Shown: one piece after another, positions 32,579-44,922 of the stretch
How the letters are laid out: every line of letters begins with the position of its first letter
How positions within the stretch are numbered: position 1 is the first letter of the stretch
Assembly: GCA_012845835.1 (NCBI GenBank)
Contig: JABAKD010000016.1
Location: 21,410,696-21,474,695 of the forward strand
Reading direction: 5' to 3'
DNA: 64,000 nt
DNA from: Undaria pinnatifida
Lineage: Eukaryota > Sar > Phaeophyceae > Laminariales > Alariaceae
Position numbers and translations under genes: made by a program
The notes under the pieces: model-generated
What the model was told of the DNA's origin: nothing
Databases searched by the model: none
What the model saw: only the letters and a program-made list of their open reading frames with translations

Positions 32579-33005
32579 CTAGTCGGCCTGGTACCTTGCT
32601 ACCCTGTCTGCGGTCTCCTTCCTACTTTCATCTACCGCGGTTTCCCTTCTACTCCTCCTGTCCCCCCCCCTGCCCCCATACCCTTGAGCGGTGTTCCTTC
32701 TACCCCTCCTGCTGCCCCCCCTCCCCCCGTTCCCTTCGACACCACCCACGGCGGATGCGCGGCGCTGTCTACTCAGCTTTGCCTCATCCTCGTGCCACCT
32801 GTCCATGAACCGTTCAGCTGCTTCGAGGACCCCCCGGTACCACTTGCCCACCTTTTTTGCTGCAGTGGGCCACAGCGCGGTCCCAACTCCAAAAACTAAG
32901 GGGGAGTGTTCCGTTGATCCCTCGTTGGCTTTGAACACCCTAAGGTCCTCAGCTATGGCTCTAGGCCAAGTCTTAAGTTGTCCTAATAGAGACCATCGGC
33001 ACGGA
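32579..33005 (-). pseudogene. LINE reverse-transcriptase C-terminal fragment, minus strand
   Basis: Reading leftward, LLGQLKTWPRAIAEDLRVFK is followed by STEHSPLVFG, TALWPTAAKKVGKWYRG, AAERFMDRWHEDEAKLSRQ and a Gly/Arg-rich tail. The frame closes at 32579. The block overlaps in content with the plus-strand fragments at 16.2 and 22.8 kb, together covering the usual C-terminal region of a LINE polyprotein. Catalytic domains are missing. Confidence 0.7.
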
Positions 33006-35480
33006 CAAGTGACTGGTGGTGTTGTTGTTGGATGTAAATGGATGGAAACATCAGTTTCACGTGAAGGACACGCTCACTCGTACTTTTTTGTTTTTTTGCA
33101 TAATTAATTCTAGAGCATTCATTCTAGCCTATTTTTCCAATTGTATTTTTCTTTAAAGTCTACAGGAGTCTTTGAGGCAGGCCGATGCTGCAGCACACTG
33201 GCTGGCTGTATGATTTTCTTGCTTACTTGGCCCTTTCTGCTGCAAAAAAATTACTCCAAAAAAAAGCCTAGAGTCATTCCTATTGGTCCATCGCCGAAAC
33301 CGTGCGTGCCGCTCTAAAAGGGCCAAAAGTCTACAGGCATGATGGGGCGTACCAGGTACCAGGTACCTACGTTGGATCTGGTACGCACAGCAGTAAGCGG
33401 TATAGGATACCCCATGATACCATTGGCATGATAATAAGTGGTATCGTCTGCGGAGTGAGCAAGATAATACCAAAGTGCGATTAAACACGAGCACACTCTT
33501 CGAAGTACCAGAGGTATACAATTTTCGATCCCGATCCCGCAGCTGAACTGCTGTTATTGTAGTTTTCATTTTTTCTAGCTATACATTTATATCCGTTGCG
33601 GTACTAAAATATCCCCACGTTATTGTATGCACGAGGAAAGCGACGAAAAGCAAGGCGTGGGAGTGGTGGGTGGTGGTGACAACGGTGCTACCTAGCGACC
33701 GCCCCCTCGAGGGCAAGCAACACAAGCCACAACAACCACAACGAACACCGCACACAATACATACTACATGTAACAGTAAGGGTTCCCTGAGAAGGCGGTC
33801 TGAGTGAAGCGGTGTCCCGATATAAGGCGGTCATTGTTGTTGTTCTCACATTAACTCTTGTCAAATATCTACTGAATCGGCAAGAGTCCGTGTGGTCACA
33901 CTAAAAAACTCGCTGGAGGCCCAGGAAGATGCGAAAACCCATGACGATATGTCAAAATTCGGCCCGGAAAGCGCTACTGTTTTCCTACCTAAAACACACG
34001 AAACGAAGAACAAGGCGCACCTAGTGGAATTCAAATCAATGTAAACTAACAAATGTGGCCGCGGGTATCAGCTCCACGACAGCACAGAGCCCCCCCCCCC
34101 GACGTTCCCACGGCAAAATAACTCGTGGCCAGTGACTACAGCGGTTGTTGTCTAGAGTGCTGCCTGCTCCGCACGGGCCGCACGGTAGTCAGTCGTGACC
34201 ACAGAGAGGGAAGAGGCACGCGGCCTGCTGTTTGGAGTGCTGTCAGCGAGTGTCGACCCGCGGCGGGGGCATGCAGTGAAAAAAGAACAATCAAACCACA
34301 AAAAAAAAACACCATATAGAAATATCAACGATCGCCACGTCTTCCCCGGACTATCTGACAAGAGGTGCAGTTCGTACAGCTACCACGCCCTTGAAATTTG
34401 TGGGGGGCCGTTCCCCATGTTGATCTGGCGCTCCACCGCCTTGGTTGAGTGCCCCAGATGCCCAATGTACATGAAAGATCCGGCTAAGATCTGAGAGTAG
34501 AAAAAAAAAACGGAAGCAAATGCGTGGGATGATGCTCGCCCGTTTCATTGCAGCTCAGAAGACGGTGCTCCCGCAAATAAAATTATACTTCGAGGTTCGC
34601 ATAGCAGCAGCTTTTTTTTCAAGAGTCAACGGAACAGACATTCTCCCGTCGGATGATATTGAACACTGATGATGAATCGGTTTTGGTCCGCCTGCGCTGC
34701 TCTATGGATGTGGTGTTTACAGGCGACAGGTATAACCAAACACATGTGAAGTGTTCTGCAGGTTTGACAACCAGTACAAGCAGAAAGTGCGTGTTCCGTT
34801 TTTGTTTGGCTCGGCGTTTATTCTTATAATTATCCAGGGCTACACACGGCTGCATTGCCCGCGACCTTTTCCCAGCCCTAGCGCTTCTGGTGTCGGCTTT
34901 TTATCGTTTAGAGCGACCGGCCGCAGATAAAAATCGACCCCTCGACTGAGCTTGAGCCGTCTTTTTTAGCAGAAAACATAACAAAATATAAGATACACCG
35001 TGGTGCTAAATTTGTGACGCCGGCCGTAAAACAGATTTTTCCTCGTGATTGAGCCCGGGCTGTCTTTTTTTATGCAGCAACCCAAAATATAAATTGCCTT
35101 GTGATGGCGATTGTTGTGCCTGTGGTGGGCATGCCTGTGAGGCTAGTTGCCAACGGCACGGGAAACGACGGCGGCAGCGGTACCATGCTAAACAGGTGAC
35201 GCGCATGCATGCTTGCTTGCTAGCTTGTATGCGCGGCGCGCATACAGGTGACCCCGGACGAGGGAAAGCACGTGAGCACCACCTAGCGGAAGGGGCTGCT
35301 TCCTTTCTTTCATGCATCTCATAACTCGCTTGGCGGCGAAGAAAACGTACAGCGTGATCTTCGCTCGACCTGATGGCCTAAAAATGGCCAAAAAATGCGT
35401 ATCTCTTGTATTTTTGTCTCTCAATTTTTTCAATTCTCTGTGTCAATCTTCCTACCATTGTCTCTCCTCTCCGCCCCCCG
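33006..35480. other. No gene recognised upstream of the kinase
   Basis: Open stretches are short and without motifs. A short internal repeat (CCAGGTACCAGGTACC) lies at 33351-33366. 34125-34260 has loosely repeated GAGTGCTG blocks. 34985-35420 is unique-looking. The kinase promoter may reach into the right part. Confidence 0.4.
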
Positions 35481-35488
35481 CCCTCCAC

Positions 35489-35633
35489 CCCCCCCCCCCC
35501 CCCCCCCCCCCCCTGCCCTCGACCTATAGCTCCCTATTTGTATCGCTTATCTCTCTCTTGAAAGCTATTTTTACTTTCATGTCTCTTACTCCTTCTCTCT
35601 GCCTATCTCTCTCTGCCCCCCCCCCCCCCCCCC
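35489..35633. repeat. C runs upstream of the kinase start
   Basis: Two C tracts of 15-27 bp (about 35488-35513 and 35617-35632), separated by pyrimidine-rich sequence, lie 80-220 bp before the start codon. They could form G-quadruplexes on the other strand. Confidence 0.85.
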
Positions 35634-35650
35634 TTCCGCTTCCCTTGTCT

Positions 35651-35658
35651 GTATATAT
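35651..35658 (+). promoter_or_regulatory. TATA-like box of the kinase gene
   Basis: GTATATAT lies 55-62 bp upstream of the ATG at 35713 in a pyrimidine-rich stretch. Position and sequence suit a core promoter, but the transcription start is not shown by the sequence. Confidence 0.35.
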
Positions 35659-35712
35659 CTCTCTTTTGGCGCCTTTGTGCTTCGACGCCAGCCACGCCTC
35701 CAGGGTGCCTCC

Positions 35713-36381
35713 ATGGCCTCCGCTACCGGATTCACCGCCGCCGCTGTTAGAAGAAGGAATGTCAACATCCAGCACACCGCCGCAACCCCAGCAGCTGCTA
35801 TGTCACCCGCTGCCAGGTCAGCGGCAGGCACACCGCCGCCAGCAGCAGCAGCAGCAGCAAGAGCTGCGGCAGCGATGTCTGCTGCTGTAGCGGCGGAAGC
35901 GGCAACAGCGCAAGCAGAAGCGCACGCTCCAGTGCAATCTTTGGGTGCCCGAGGGAGGGCAGGAGCAGGGGCAGCGGCGGCAGCAGCAGCGGCGGCGACG
36001 GCAATGGCAAGCCATCACCTAACAGCGCCCCCCCCGCCACCTCCAGGCATCGAGGAGGAGCTAAGGGGATGGAGAGCGGGCAGGTACTACAACCGGTTCA
36101 TGCGACACACCATCTTCAACAACAACAAGCGACAACGCCAGCGGCAGCAGCAGCGGCAGCGCTATCAAGACCTTCACAACCACGGCGACCGCTACCACCA
36201 CCACCACCACCACGAAGCGGAGGGGGGGGAGGAGGGGTTGATATTTTCGGCTGAAGATTTAGACCCACACACGGGGCGGTTGGTGGTAGAGGGGCAGCTG
36301 GGCGTTGGAAGCTTCGGGACGGTGATCAAGGCGCGCTGCAGGAGACTTGGGAAGTTCGTTGCTGTTAAGCTTGCACATAGG
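35713..36381 (+). CDS. Kinase exon 1: N-terminal extension, G-loop and catalytic lysine
   Basis: 223 codons, ending CATAGG|GTGAGT in phase 0. The N-terminus is Ala-rich with a Gln/Arg stretch and a run of seven His (around residues 162-168). GVGSFGTV and VAVK identify subdomains I and II. Repeat-rich coding of GCA/GCG and CAC units suggests length variation between alleles. Confidence 0.85.
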
Positions 36382-38461
36382 GTGAGTGGATGTCAGGGGG
36401 GGGGGAGGAGAGAGCGAGAAGGCGGAGAGGGGGGCGGGGGAGAAGGCAGGGGGGGGGGATGTGTGAGGTAGGCGTTTCCAGTACTTGGAGAAAGGTTATT
36501 TGATACATTGCTAAAATACTCCTACCTGACCCTCTCCCCCTGCCCCTCTCCCCACCCCCCCCTCTCCGTCCCCTTCCCCCTCCTCCCTCCCCCCTCCTCC
36601 TCCTCTCCTCCCCCCTCCCTTTTTCAATCCTCCTCCGTTTCCCCCTCCCCTTCCTCTCCTCCCAATCTCCTCCGAATATATCTCCCTTCTCCCCTTCCCA
36701 CTCCCTACCCACCTCCCACTCCCGCTCGGGCTCCTCTTCCCCCCCTCCGCCTCCTCCTCCCCTCCCTCTCCCCCGCCCTCCCCCCCATCCCTCGCCTCCT
36801 ACTATTTTTCCCGAACGCTGGCACAACCCTTCGTTTTTTCCCGCGGTAGGGTGAAGGAATGGTGAGCCAGCTCTCCGAGATGGCCGCTCGACTCCGGTAA
36901 GCCGAGACGGCCCTACCTTGCCGGTACAAAAGCTACTGAGACGCAGGCTGTGCTACGGTAGCTTAAGACGCACCTTTTTTTTTGTCGTGAGACCCCTTCC
37001 TTCAATCGAGGATCTTTTGAGAGACGCGCGTGCTACGATAAGAGGTGCACACCAAGTTTTTTGTTTTGTGAGTTTTCCTCGGTTTCTCTCCCCACAAGAA
37101 CTGATTTGGAGAAAAAATAGAATCGCTGCGATACCGGATGAGTAAAACCCCATATGGCCATATGGCCTGGGTACACAACAAGAATCACGGGAAAAAAAAT
37201 GGCCATTATTTTTCTTTTTCCGACGTTTTTTGGGTTAAAGAGGTCCGGCAGTTGGAAACCATTTCAGCCGGAAAGAGGTATACCTTAATACGTCTATCGT
37301 AGCACGCGTCTGTTTACCCAACACGGAAATATAGGGGGATGGGAGGGGGGGGGGGGATGAAAAGTACAACCCGATGAAACAAAAAAATGCCATGGTCTAG
37401 GCGAGGGCGCCCGGGCACAGTATTTTTCGGGCAGGGGGGAGGGGGGGGGGGGGACGGGGTATCTAAAAACCATGTGATTAAAAAAATGGGAAAAAAAAGA
37501 GAAGAAAAAAAGAAAACTTGTTTTTCTTCTAAATCATCCTGCGATCACAGCGCTCCTCCGGTTAGTTTCCCATCTGGACGCGTGCCATGATAAAGATGTA
37601 CCACTTTTTTTTTCGGAGGTTCCTTACTTTTGGAGGTTAAGACACGTCTTTTTTAACCCAAAAACTGATTTGGAAAAAAAAAAATGCTTTACTTATCGCG
37701 GATGAAAAACCCCATATGGCCTAGGTACACAACGAGAATCGTGAAAAACAACGTCTGGTTTCCGACGAGACGAGTTTGGGCTATTCATGAAGCCCCGTCA
37801 ATGCTCAGAAAACATTTCAGAGGAAAAGTGATACGAACCTCTATTGCAGGGCGCGTCTCTGGCCTTTTTTGATGTGAGGTGTATGGCATCCCAATCAATC
37901 CCCGGGCACCAACGGTCCATGTATACTAAGCAAAACAAATATATATATATATATATATTGCAAAAGGAAGTGTTGCACAGTGGGGCGGGGGAGGGGGATG
38001 CAGCGGAAGTATTTTTCTGAGCTCCTAATTTGAGGCTCTCAATATCATCATCCATTTTCCATCATCCATCATGCATCATGCATCATGTATCATCCATCAT
38101 CCATCATCCATCATCCATCATCCATTTTCCATCATCCATTTTCCATCATCCATCATCCATCATGCATCATCCATCATCCATCATCCATCATCCATTTTCC
38201 ATCATCCATCATCCATCATCCATCATCCATCATCCATCATCCATTTTCCATCACCCATCATCCATCATCCATCATCGCCCGAAACATGACTTCGAAGGAA
38301 ATTCGCTCGCGCAATCCGACCACACATTTCTAGATGCGCTATTAATATTAGTAGTCCGAAACACAAATACAAGCTCGAATAATAATATCTGAACAACTCG
38401 GGACCTCAACCGGCCAGAAATGTTTTTTTTTTTTTAATTTTTGGCCCTGAAAGTGGAACCG

Positions 38462-38500
<39 letters not shown>

Positions 38501-41500
38501 CATGCATGCATGCCTGCCTGCCGTGGGATAACCCCCCCCCCCAAAAAAAAAAAAAAATGGCGCAATAGGTCGTTTCGACGATATTGAGTCAAAGAAATCC
38601 CGTAAGATCTTCCAGAAAATATTTTTCACCAAAAAAATGCGATACACTCCACTGCCGCCGAAGGTTGTCTCTTCACACCGCAACTTTTTTTTTTTTTTTT
38701 TGGTTTTTTTTTCGTCCCGCTGCCAATTTTCACGGACGCATGCTACGAACACGATACGGGTCGGTCACTTTTTACTGGGGACTCTTTTTTTTTTCGGTGC
38801 CTGGGGGTCACTCGCGCGAGTGACACCCCCTATTCTTCCCCGAGCTGTCTTGATTTTCCGTGCCGTTTTTTTTGTTGGCGGTGTGGATCTGCAAATGGGA
38901 TGGAAAGCCACGCTCCGACCCCAAACAAAAACGCCTGCCAGGTAAAAAAAAACAAAGCGTTTTTTTGTCCGTGAGGCACAGAGTCAGTCGTGCTCCAGTG
39001 TCTCAAAAATAAAAGCTTGTGGTGAAAATATATGGGCACCCCGAAGACGTACGCTAAGATGCTATACACGACACCTATATATATATGTTAATAATAGTGT
39101 TAATAGAACGCGGGGCACTAAAAAAATCCCGACCGAGAGGTCTGTCTGACGCATGCTACGGACGGCCGAGACAGATGTGCACCATCCATTGTGTTTGTTT
39201 GTTTTTGAGGCGGCCTGGTTTTTTTGAGGAGCTTGAGATGCCTCGAGCCCCAGAAAAACCATATTGGGGGGGGGGGACACTAAGTGCGCTGCTACCGGCT
39301 GGACAATCCCATCGTTTAGGTACATAACGGAACTTATTGGGTAGGCACGAATCGATGCGAGTCGACGAGGGAAACCATGGCTGGAATCTTCTCGCGGGTG
39401 AAAAATTAAAGCGCGTACGCCGTAGTGGGGAAGAGGGAGGGAGAGAGGAAGGGAGCGAGGGAGGGAGGGAGGGAGGGAGGGAGGGGGGAGAAGAGCTTGC
39501 TGGGTGACCCCCGGGTCTGAGTTACGTCTGGGGAGGGAGAAAGAAAAAAGGAGAAAGGGCGAAGGCAATACGAGAAGGGGATGAGCAAACGAGAGAAAAA
39601 ATAATGTGGCACACAAGAAAAACGCTTACAAGACGAAAGAAAAGATGAAAAAAAAAAAAAAAAAAAAAACCGACGGTTTTGGGTGAAGAAGCTCCGTCAT
39701 TCAGAAAAAATGGTCCACTTCAGACGGAAAAGTAATATCACTACGTAGTCATTACCGCTACGATATAGCAGCGCGCTTCCACGGCTATTCAAAAAAGCAA
39801 GAGGGTGAGATTTACAAGGGAAAAGACGAAAATTTGGGGTCATTGCAAAGAACGTTAGTGAAGAACTCACCCATTCTCTGGGCCAAGAAATCCTGTCCCC
39901 TCTACCCCCCCCCCCCCCCCCCCCCCTCGTCTGTAAGCACCGAAATATAGTACGCCTACCAATACTACCAAGAAAAGGATAATTATGATGAGAAAAGCGC
40001 AGCCTGAGGTTGCAAAGGCAAAAATTCGGAAATCCGGGGGGGCGTCTTGAAAGAACTTAGCACGGAACTCACCCAGACCCAACTAATATAATCCCTTTTC
40101 TCTCTCCTTCTTTCCTCTCTCTCCGTCTCTCTCTCTCTCCCTCCCTTCCTCTCTCCCTCCCTCCCTCCCTCCCTCCCTCCCTCCCTCCCTCCCTCCCTCC
40201 CTCCCTCCCTCCCTCCCTCCCTCCCTCCCTCCCTCCCTCCCTCCCTGTCTGCCTCCCTGTCTGCCTCTCTGCCTCCCTCTCTATATCCCCTATCTCTTTA
40301 TCGGTGTGTTCCTCGTACAAACATATTAGTGTTTGTACGTATAAACACATAAATATACTCTTTACGATATTTTGTATCTCCATATCAATATATACTTGAA
40401 GTCTACAAAGTAAATACGGAGTCCCCGTGTGTATAGCTACATCGAGTATACATGTATAATTAAAAAAACAATAATACACTTCAGCTGTGAAATCGACCAA
40501 AAGGAATGTTTGATCAATACATATATAACACCTCCCTCTCTCGTTCTCTATTTTCAGACTCGGTCACGACGAGTCAAAATATACATGTAGTTTACGAAGT
40601 ATTCACGGAGTGCAGACACATCGAGTACGCAAGCCTCCCACTCTGTTTACTCTCTATTCAGACTAGGTCGGAACCACGAGTCAGTACATACTTGAGGTTT
40701 ACGAAGTATACACGGAGTATAGATGCTTCGAGTATATGTATAGACTATGTATATATACATACATATATACCTCCCTCTCTGTTCTCTCTTTTCAGACTAG
40801 GTCGGAACCACGAGTCAATACATACTTGAGGTTTACAAAGTATACACGGAGTATAGATGCTTCGAGTATAGTATATGTATAGACTATGTATATACACACA
40901 TACACCTCCCTCTCTGTTTCTCTCTGTTCAGACTCGGACATCACGAGAACATCGTGGGCTGCTACGGGATGGACGACCGGGCCCCGCACAAGCCTATCTT
41001 CTACGAGCTGTGTGACGCCGGGGACATGGTCAGCGTGGCGTTCGGTCAGATTCCGCTCAGCGACGTGGACAAGCTCGAGTGAGTGCAACGGATCGAATCT
41101 CGCCCTCTTCCCTTCCCCGCGCCGTCGTATAGCGTCGTGGCTTAAATGTTGGGCATTTTCAGTCTTCCCAGCACGCTATCGTGTGCAAGAGAAAAATATT
41201 ATTGGCCTAATTGGACGATTTTATGGAGCATTAAAGTGGCACAATTGGACAATTGGTCTTATTTCGATGGAATGGTCAGCGTGGCCTCCAGCCAGGTTAG
41301 CAACGAGTCTCGCCCCCCACCCCTTCCCCAGGGGACTGGGGGGGGAGGCAGGCTTTCATGTAACGTCGTGGCTTAGACGTAGTCTTAACAGTGCATCCGG
41401 CGAAAAAGAGCAATTATTTTGTCGTAATTGGGGATTTGTGGAAGCATATTAAAAGTGGCATCCGTGGGCAATTGGTTGCTGCCTTGGAGGACGTGGTCAG

Positions 41501-44500
41501 CGTGGCCTTCGGTCAGGTCCACCGCCGAGCGACGTCGACAAAACAGAGCACTCAAGCAAAATAAACGGGTATGTACGACACAGTTTTTTGTGGCGTAAGG
41601 CTACATTATGCTTTTGACATTAACTCTTTTTGGCATAATTGCGCATTTACGAACATAAAAAAGTGGCCTAATTGTGCGTTATTTGGAGCGAGCGTTTAAC
41701 AGGGGATATTATGATCAAGACGCCACTCACCATCCTCCACGAGATAGAGAGTTCAATGAGTGCCCCTCCCCCCCCGCGCGCGCGCTAAAACCCAACGTGC
41801 TCTGTCCCGGCAATATTGGGAGGCGAGGGTCTATGGTCCGAACACCCCGGGCATGCGTTTAACGAATGCCCCCCTCTGTTGGGCGTAGAAACGGTGCTCC
41901 ATCTACAAAAGGGATGCGTGGTCAAATGGCTAAGGCAAGCAACCGATGAGCTCGCCCCGACCCTCCGTCTCCCGCGGGGGGGGGGGGGACGGGGCGGACA
42001 GCCCAGCGGATGTTGAGCCTTGGCTTTTGATGCTAGATCTATGCTTCGTATGAATTATACCTTACATAGTTGGGCATTTTTGGTAAAAGCGTAAACGTAA
42101 GGTAGTAGTCTTCGGCATAATTGGGACATTTTTCGTGTAAGAGCGTAAACGTGTGATAATAGTTTGTGCGTTACGTGGAGGATAGGGGACATGGTCGGCG
42201 TGCGTATGCGGTCGGTTCCGTCATATTCCGCTCAGCGGTGTCGACAAGATAGATACGACTTCATTCAACGACACGTGCCCTCCCCCCTCCCCCCTTCCCC
42301 CCCCCTCCGCCCCGAGCGGCAGGGAAGCTATCGCATGGTGCCGTGCGCTCAGCGGTGTCGACAAGATAGATACGACTTCATTCAACGACTCGTGCCCCCA
42401 CCCTCTGTAGTCGCTCGTGTCAGCTAGTGCCAGGCATACCCTTTCTCAATATAAGACACCCAGCTCAAAGCCGTAATTGAACATGTTTTACCCTCGGCGA
42501 ACTTCGGGACTAATTCCCAAGGTGTGGGGCCACAAGGCGTCTCCCCTTCTCTGTCCCCCCGCCCCGGTATGTACACGTGCCTTCCTTTATGTTTTGGCAG
42601 AAATTAAGGTTCGTTCATTCAGCATTCCCGCAATGACTTCATCGGCTTTTATTTTCTCGTGTTCGCTGCGCCAGTCGATGTTTTCGTCGAATTTTTGCTA
42701 GATCATATGTTAATAACTTACGCAAAATGCTGCGTTCACTGCCGGCCCCTCCCTCCCAAAAGAAACCTGACCTTTTTGGGTGGCTTGATTATATCTTGAT
42801 CATAGTATGCAGACCAAAACGCGGCGCCAGCGAGCGGTCTAAATCCCCCAAAAAGCGTCTCTAATAGAAAAAGCTTGAGGCAAAATCAATCCGAGTATCG
42901 TCGTCATGTCTCACCCACTCTTTTTGCCTCGCAGCTTGTTTTCGTTGCGGTTCGAATACATGCTTGCATGACGGATGCTACGGTAGCTTAAAGTGTCATA
43001 AGGCTCATTAGATTGGGCAAGCTTTCGTTTAACCCTTTTGCAATAAGTGGTCAAACGGACTAGTACCCCACACTAATCCCTTAACGAATGGCGTCGTCGG
43101 CAGGACCATGGTTTGTTTGGGTGGTGGGTTCGAATCCCACCATCAACAACAATAATAAACTTTTCCAGACTTGTTCACCCATGTCGAACTGGAAAAATAC
43201 TCTTCTGTCCCCGGTATCCCCAGGAAATGAAACCGCTTGGATATTGACAGGTCCGCCCGTATATCCGGCCGACCTGCTATCCCGCCGTTTCAGGGAGGGG
43301 GGGGGGGGGTTATAAGGCTTAGTTTGGGCAAGTAAGATATTGGTTAACCTTTTGCAAGTGGCCAAACGTACGAATGCCCCACTAATTCCCTAAAAAATGG
43401 GAGTCATCCCACGGTAGCGTAACCATCCCACGGTAGCGCAAGCATCCCACGGTACGTAACCATCCCACGGTAGCGCAACCATCTCACGGTAGCGTAACCA
43501 TCCCACGGTAGCGCAACCATCCCACGGTAGCGCAACCATCTCACGGTAGCGTAACCATCCCACGGTAGCGTAACCATCCCACGGTAGCGCAACCATCCCA
43601 CGGTAGCGTAACCATCCCACGGTAGCGTAACCATCCCACGGTAGCGCAACCATCTCACGGTAGCGTAACCATCCCACGGTAGCGTAACCGTTCCACGGCA
43701 GCGAGGTGTGCTAGGATAGAGGCGCACCACGTTTTTTTCTGGGTTTTGTTAACTCAAATTAGGAGGTTAAGACATGTCATAAAACCCAAAAAACTGATTA
43801 GAAGAAAAAAAAAAACGCTATACGAATACGATACCGGATGAAAAAATCCCGTTGGGCCTACTAGGCACACAACGAGAACCAAAGGCGAAAACAAAAACAA
43901 AAAGTGGCCTGCTTTTTTTTTTTCCCGACGATTTTGGGTCAAGGAGCTCCTTTTCAGACGAAGAGCGATACTTCTATCTATCGTAGCACGCGTCGGTGGG
44001 TAGGCGTTGCACTTTTGGAGCCAAAAGGTTTCTAGTAGTGTTAATGTTGATGGTAATCGGTGGGTAGGCGTTGCACTTTTGGCGCCAAAAGGTTGCTGGT
44101 AATGTTGATGTTGATGGTGATGTTGATGTTAAATGTTGATGTTGATGTTAAGGTTGATGATAACGGTAGTGTTGATGATAATGGTAATGTTGATGCTAAT
44201 GTCAATACTAATGTTAATGTTAATGTCAATGTTAATGTCAATGCTAATGCCAATGCGAATACTAATGTTAATGTTAATGTCAATGTTAATGTCAATGCTA
44301 ATGCCAATGCGAATACTAATGTTAATGTTAATGTTAATGTTAATGTCAATGTTAATGTCAATGCTAATGCCAATGCGAATACTAATGTTAATACTAATGT
44401 TAATGTTAATGTCAATGTCAATGCCAATGCTAATGCCAATGCGAATACTAATGTCAATGTTAATGTTAATGTTAATGTCAATGCTAATGCCAATGCGAAT

Positions 44501-44891
44501 ACTAATGTTAATGTTAATGTTAATGTTAATGTCAATGTTAATGCCAATGCGAATACTAATGCGAATACTAATGTCAATGTTAATGTCAATGTTAATGTTA
44601 ATGTTAATGTCAATGCTAATGCCAATGCGAATACTAATGTCAATGTTAATGTTAATGTTAATGTCAATGTTAATGTCAATGCTAATGCCAATGCGAATAC
44701 TAATGTCAATGTTAATGTTAATGTTAATGTCAATGTTAATGTCAATGCTAATGCCAATGCGAATACTAATGTTAATGTTAATGTCAATGTTAATGTTAAT
44801 GTTAATGTTTAATGTTCGACACACGACGCGTATGAAAATACACGGAAGTGTGGTGAGCTAAAGCTTTATTTTTCCCCATCCGCCGGAGGAT

Positions 44892-44922
<31 letters not shown>

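Larger units (their letters stand above)
36897..40931 (+). other. Kinase intron 2 (4.0 kb), repeat-filled
   Basis: Holds two family A elements, a CCATCAT array, a (CCTG)n tract (38461-38520), a family D element, repeat H, a (CCCT)n array and the acceptor-bearing tandem array before exon 3. No further exon is needed for phase. Confidence 0.75.

Noticed and set aside
35677-35712. Earlier start for the kinase (GTG at 35677)
   Set aside because: It is not an ATG. The first in-frame ATG is at 35713 in a favourable context.
43124-43142. Functional tRNA gene
   Set aside because: A perfect T-arm is present, but there is no acceptor stem, D-arm or anticodon arm at the correct spacing.
44041-44861. 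Four overlapping frames of 230-250 codons (Asn-Val, Leu-Met, Thr-Leu, Ile-Asn repeats)
   Set aside because: The 6-bp repeat lacks stop codons in these frames; no non-repeat protein sequence is attached.
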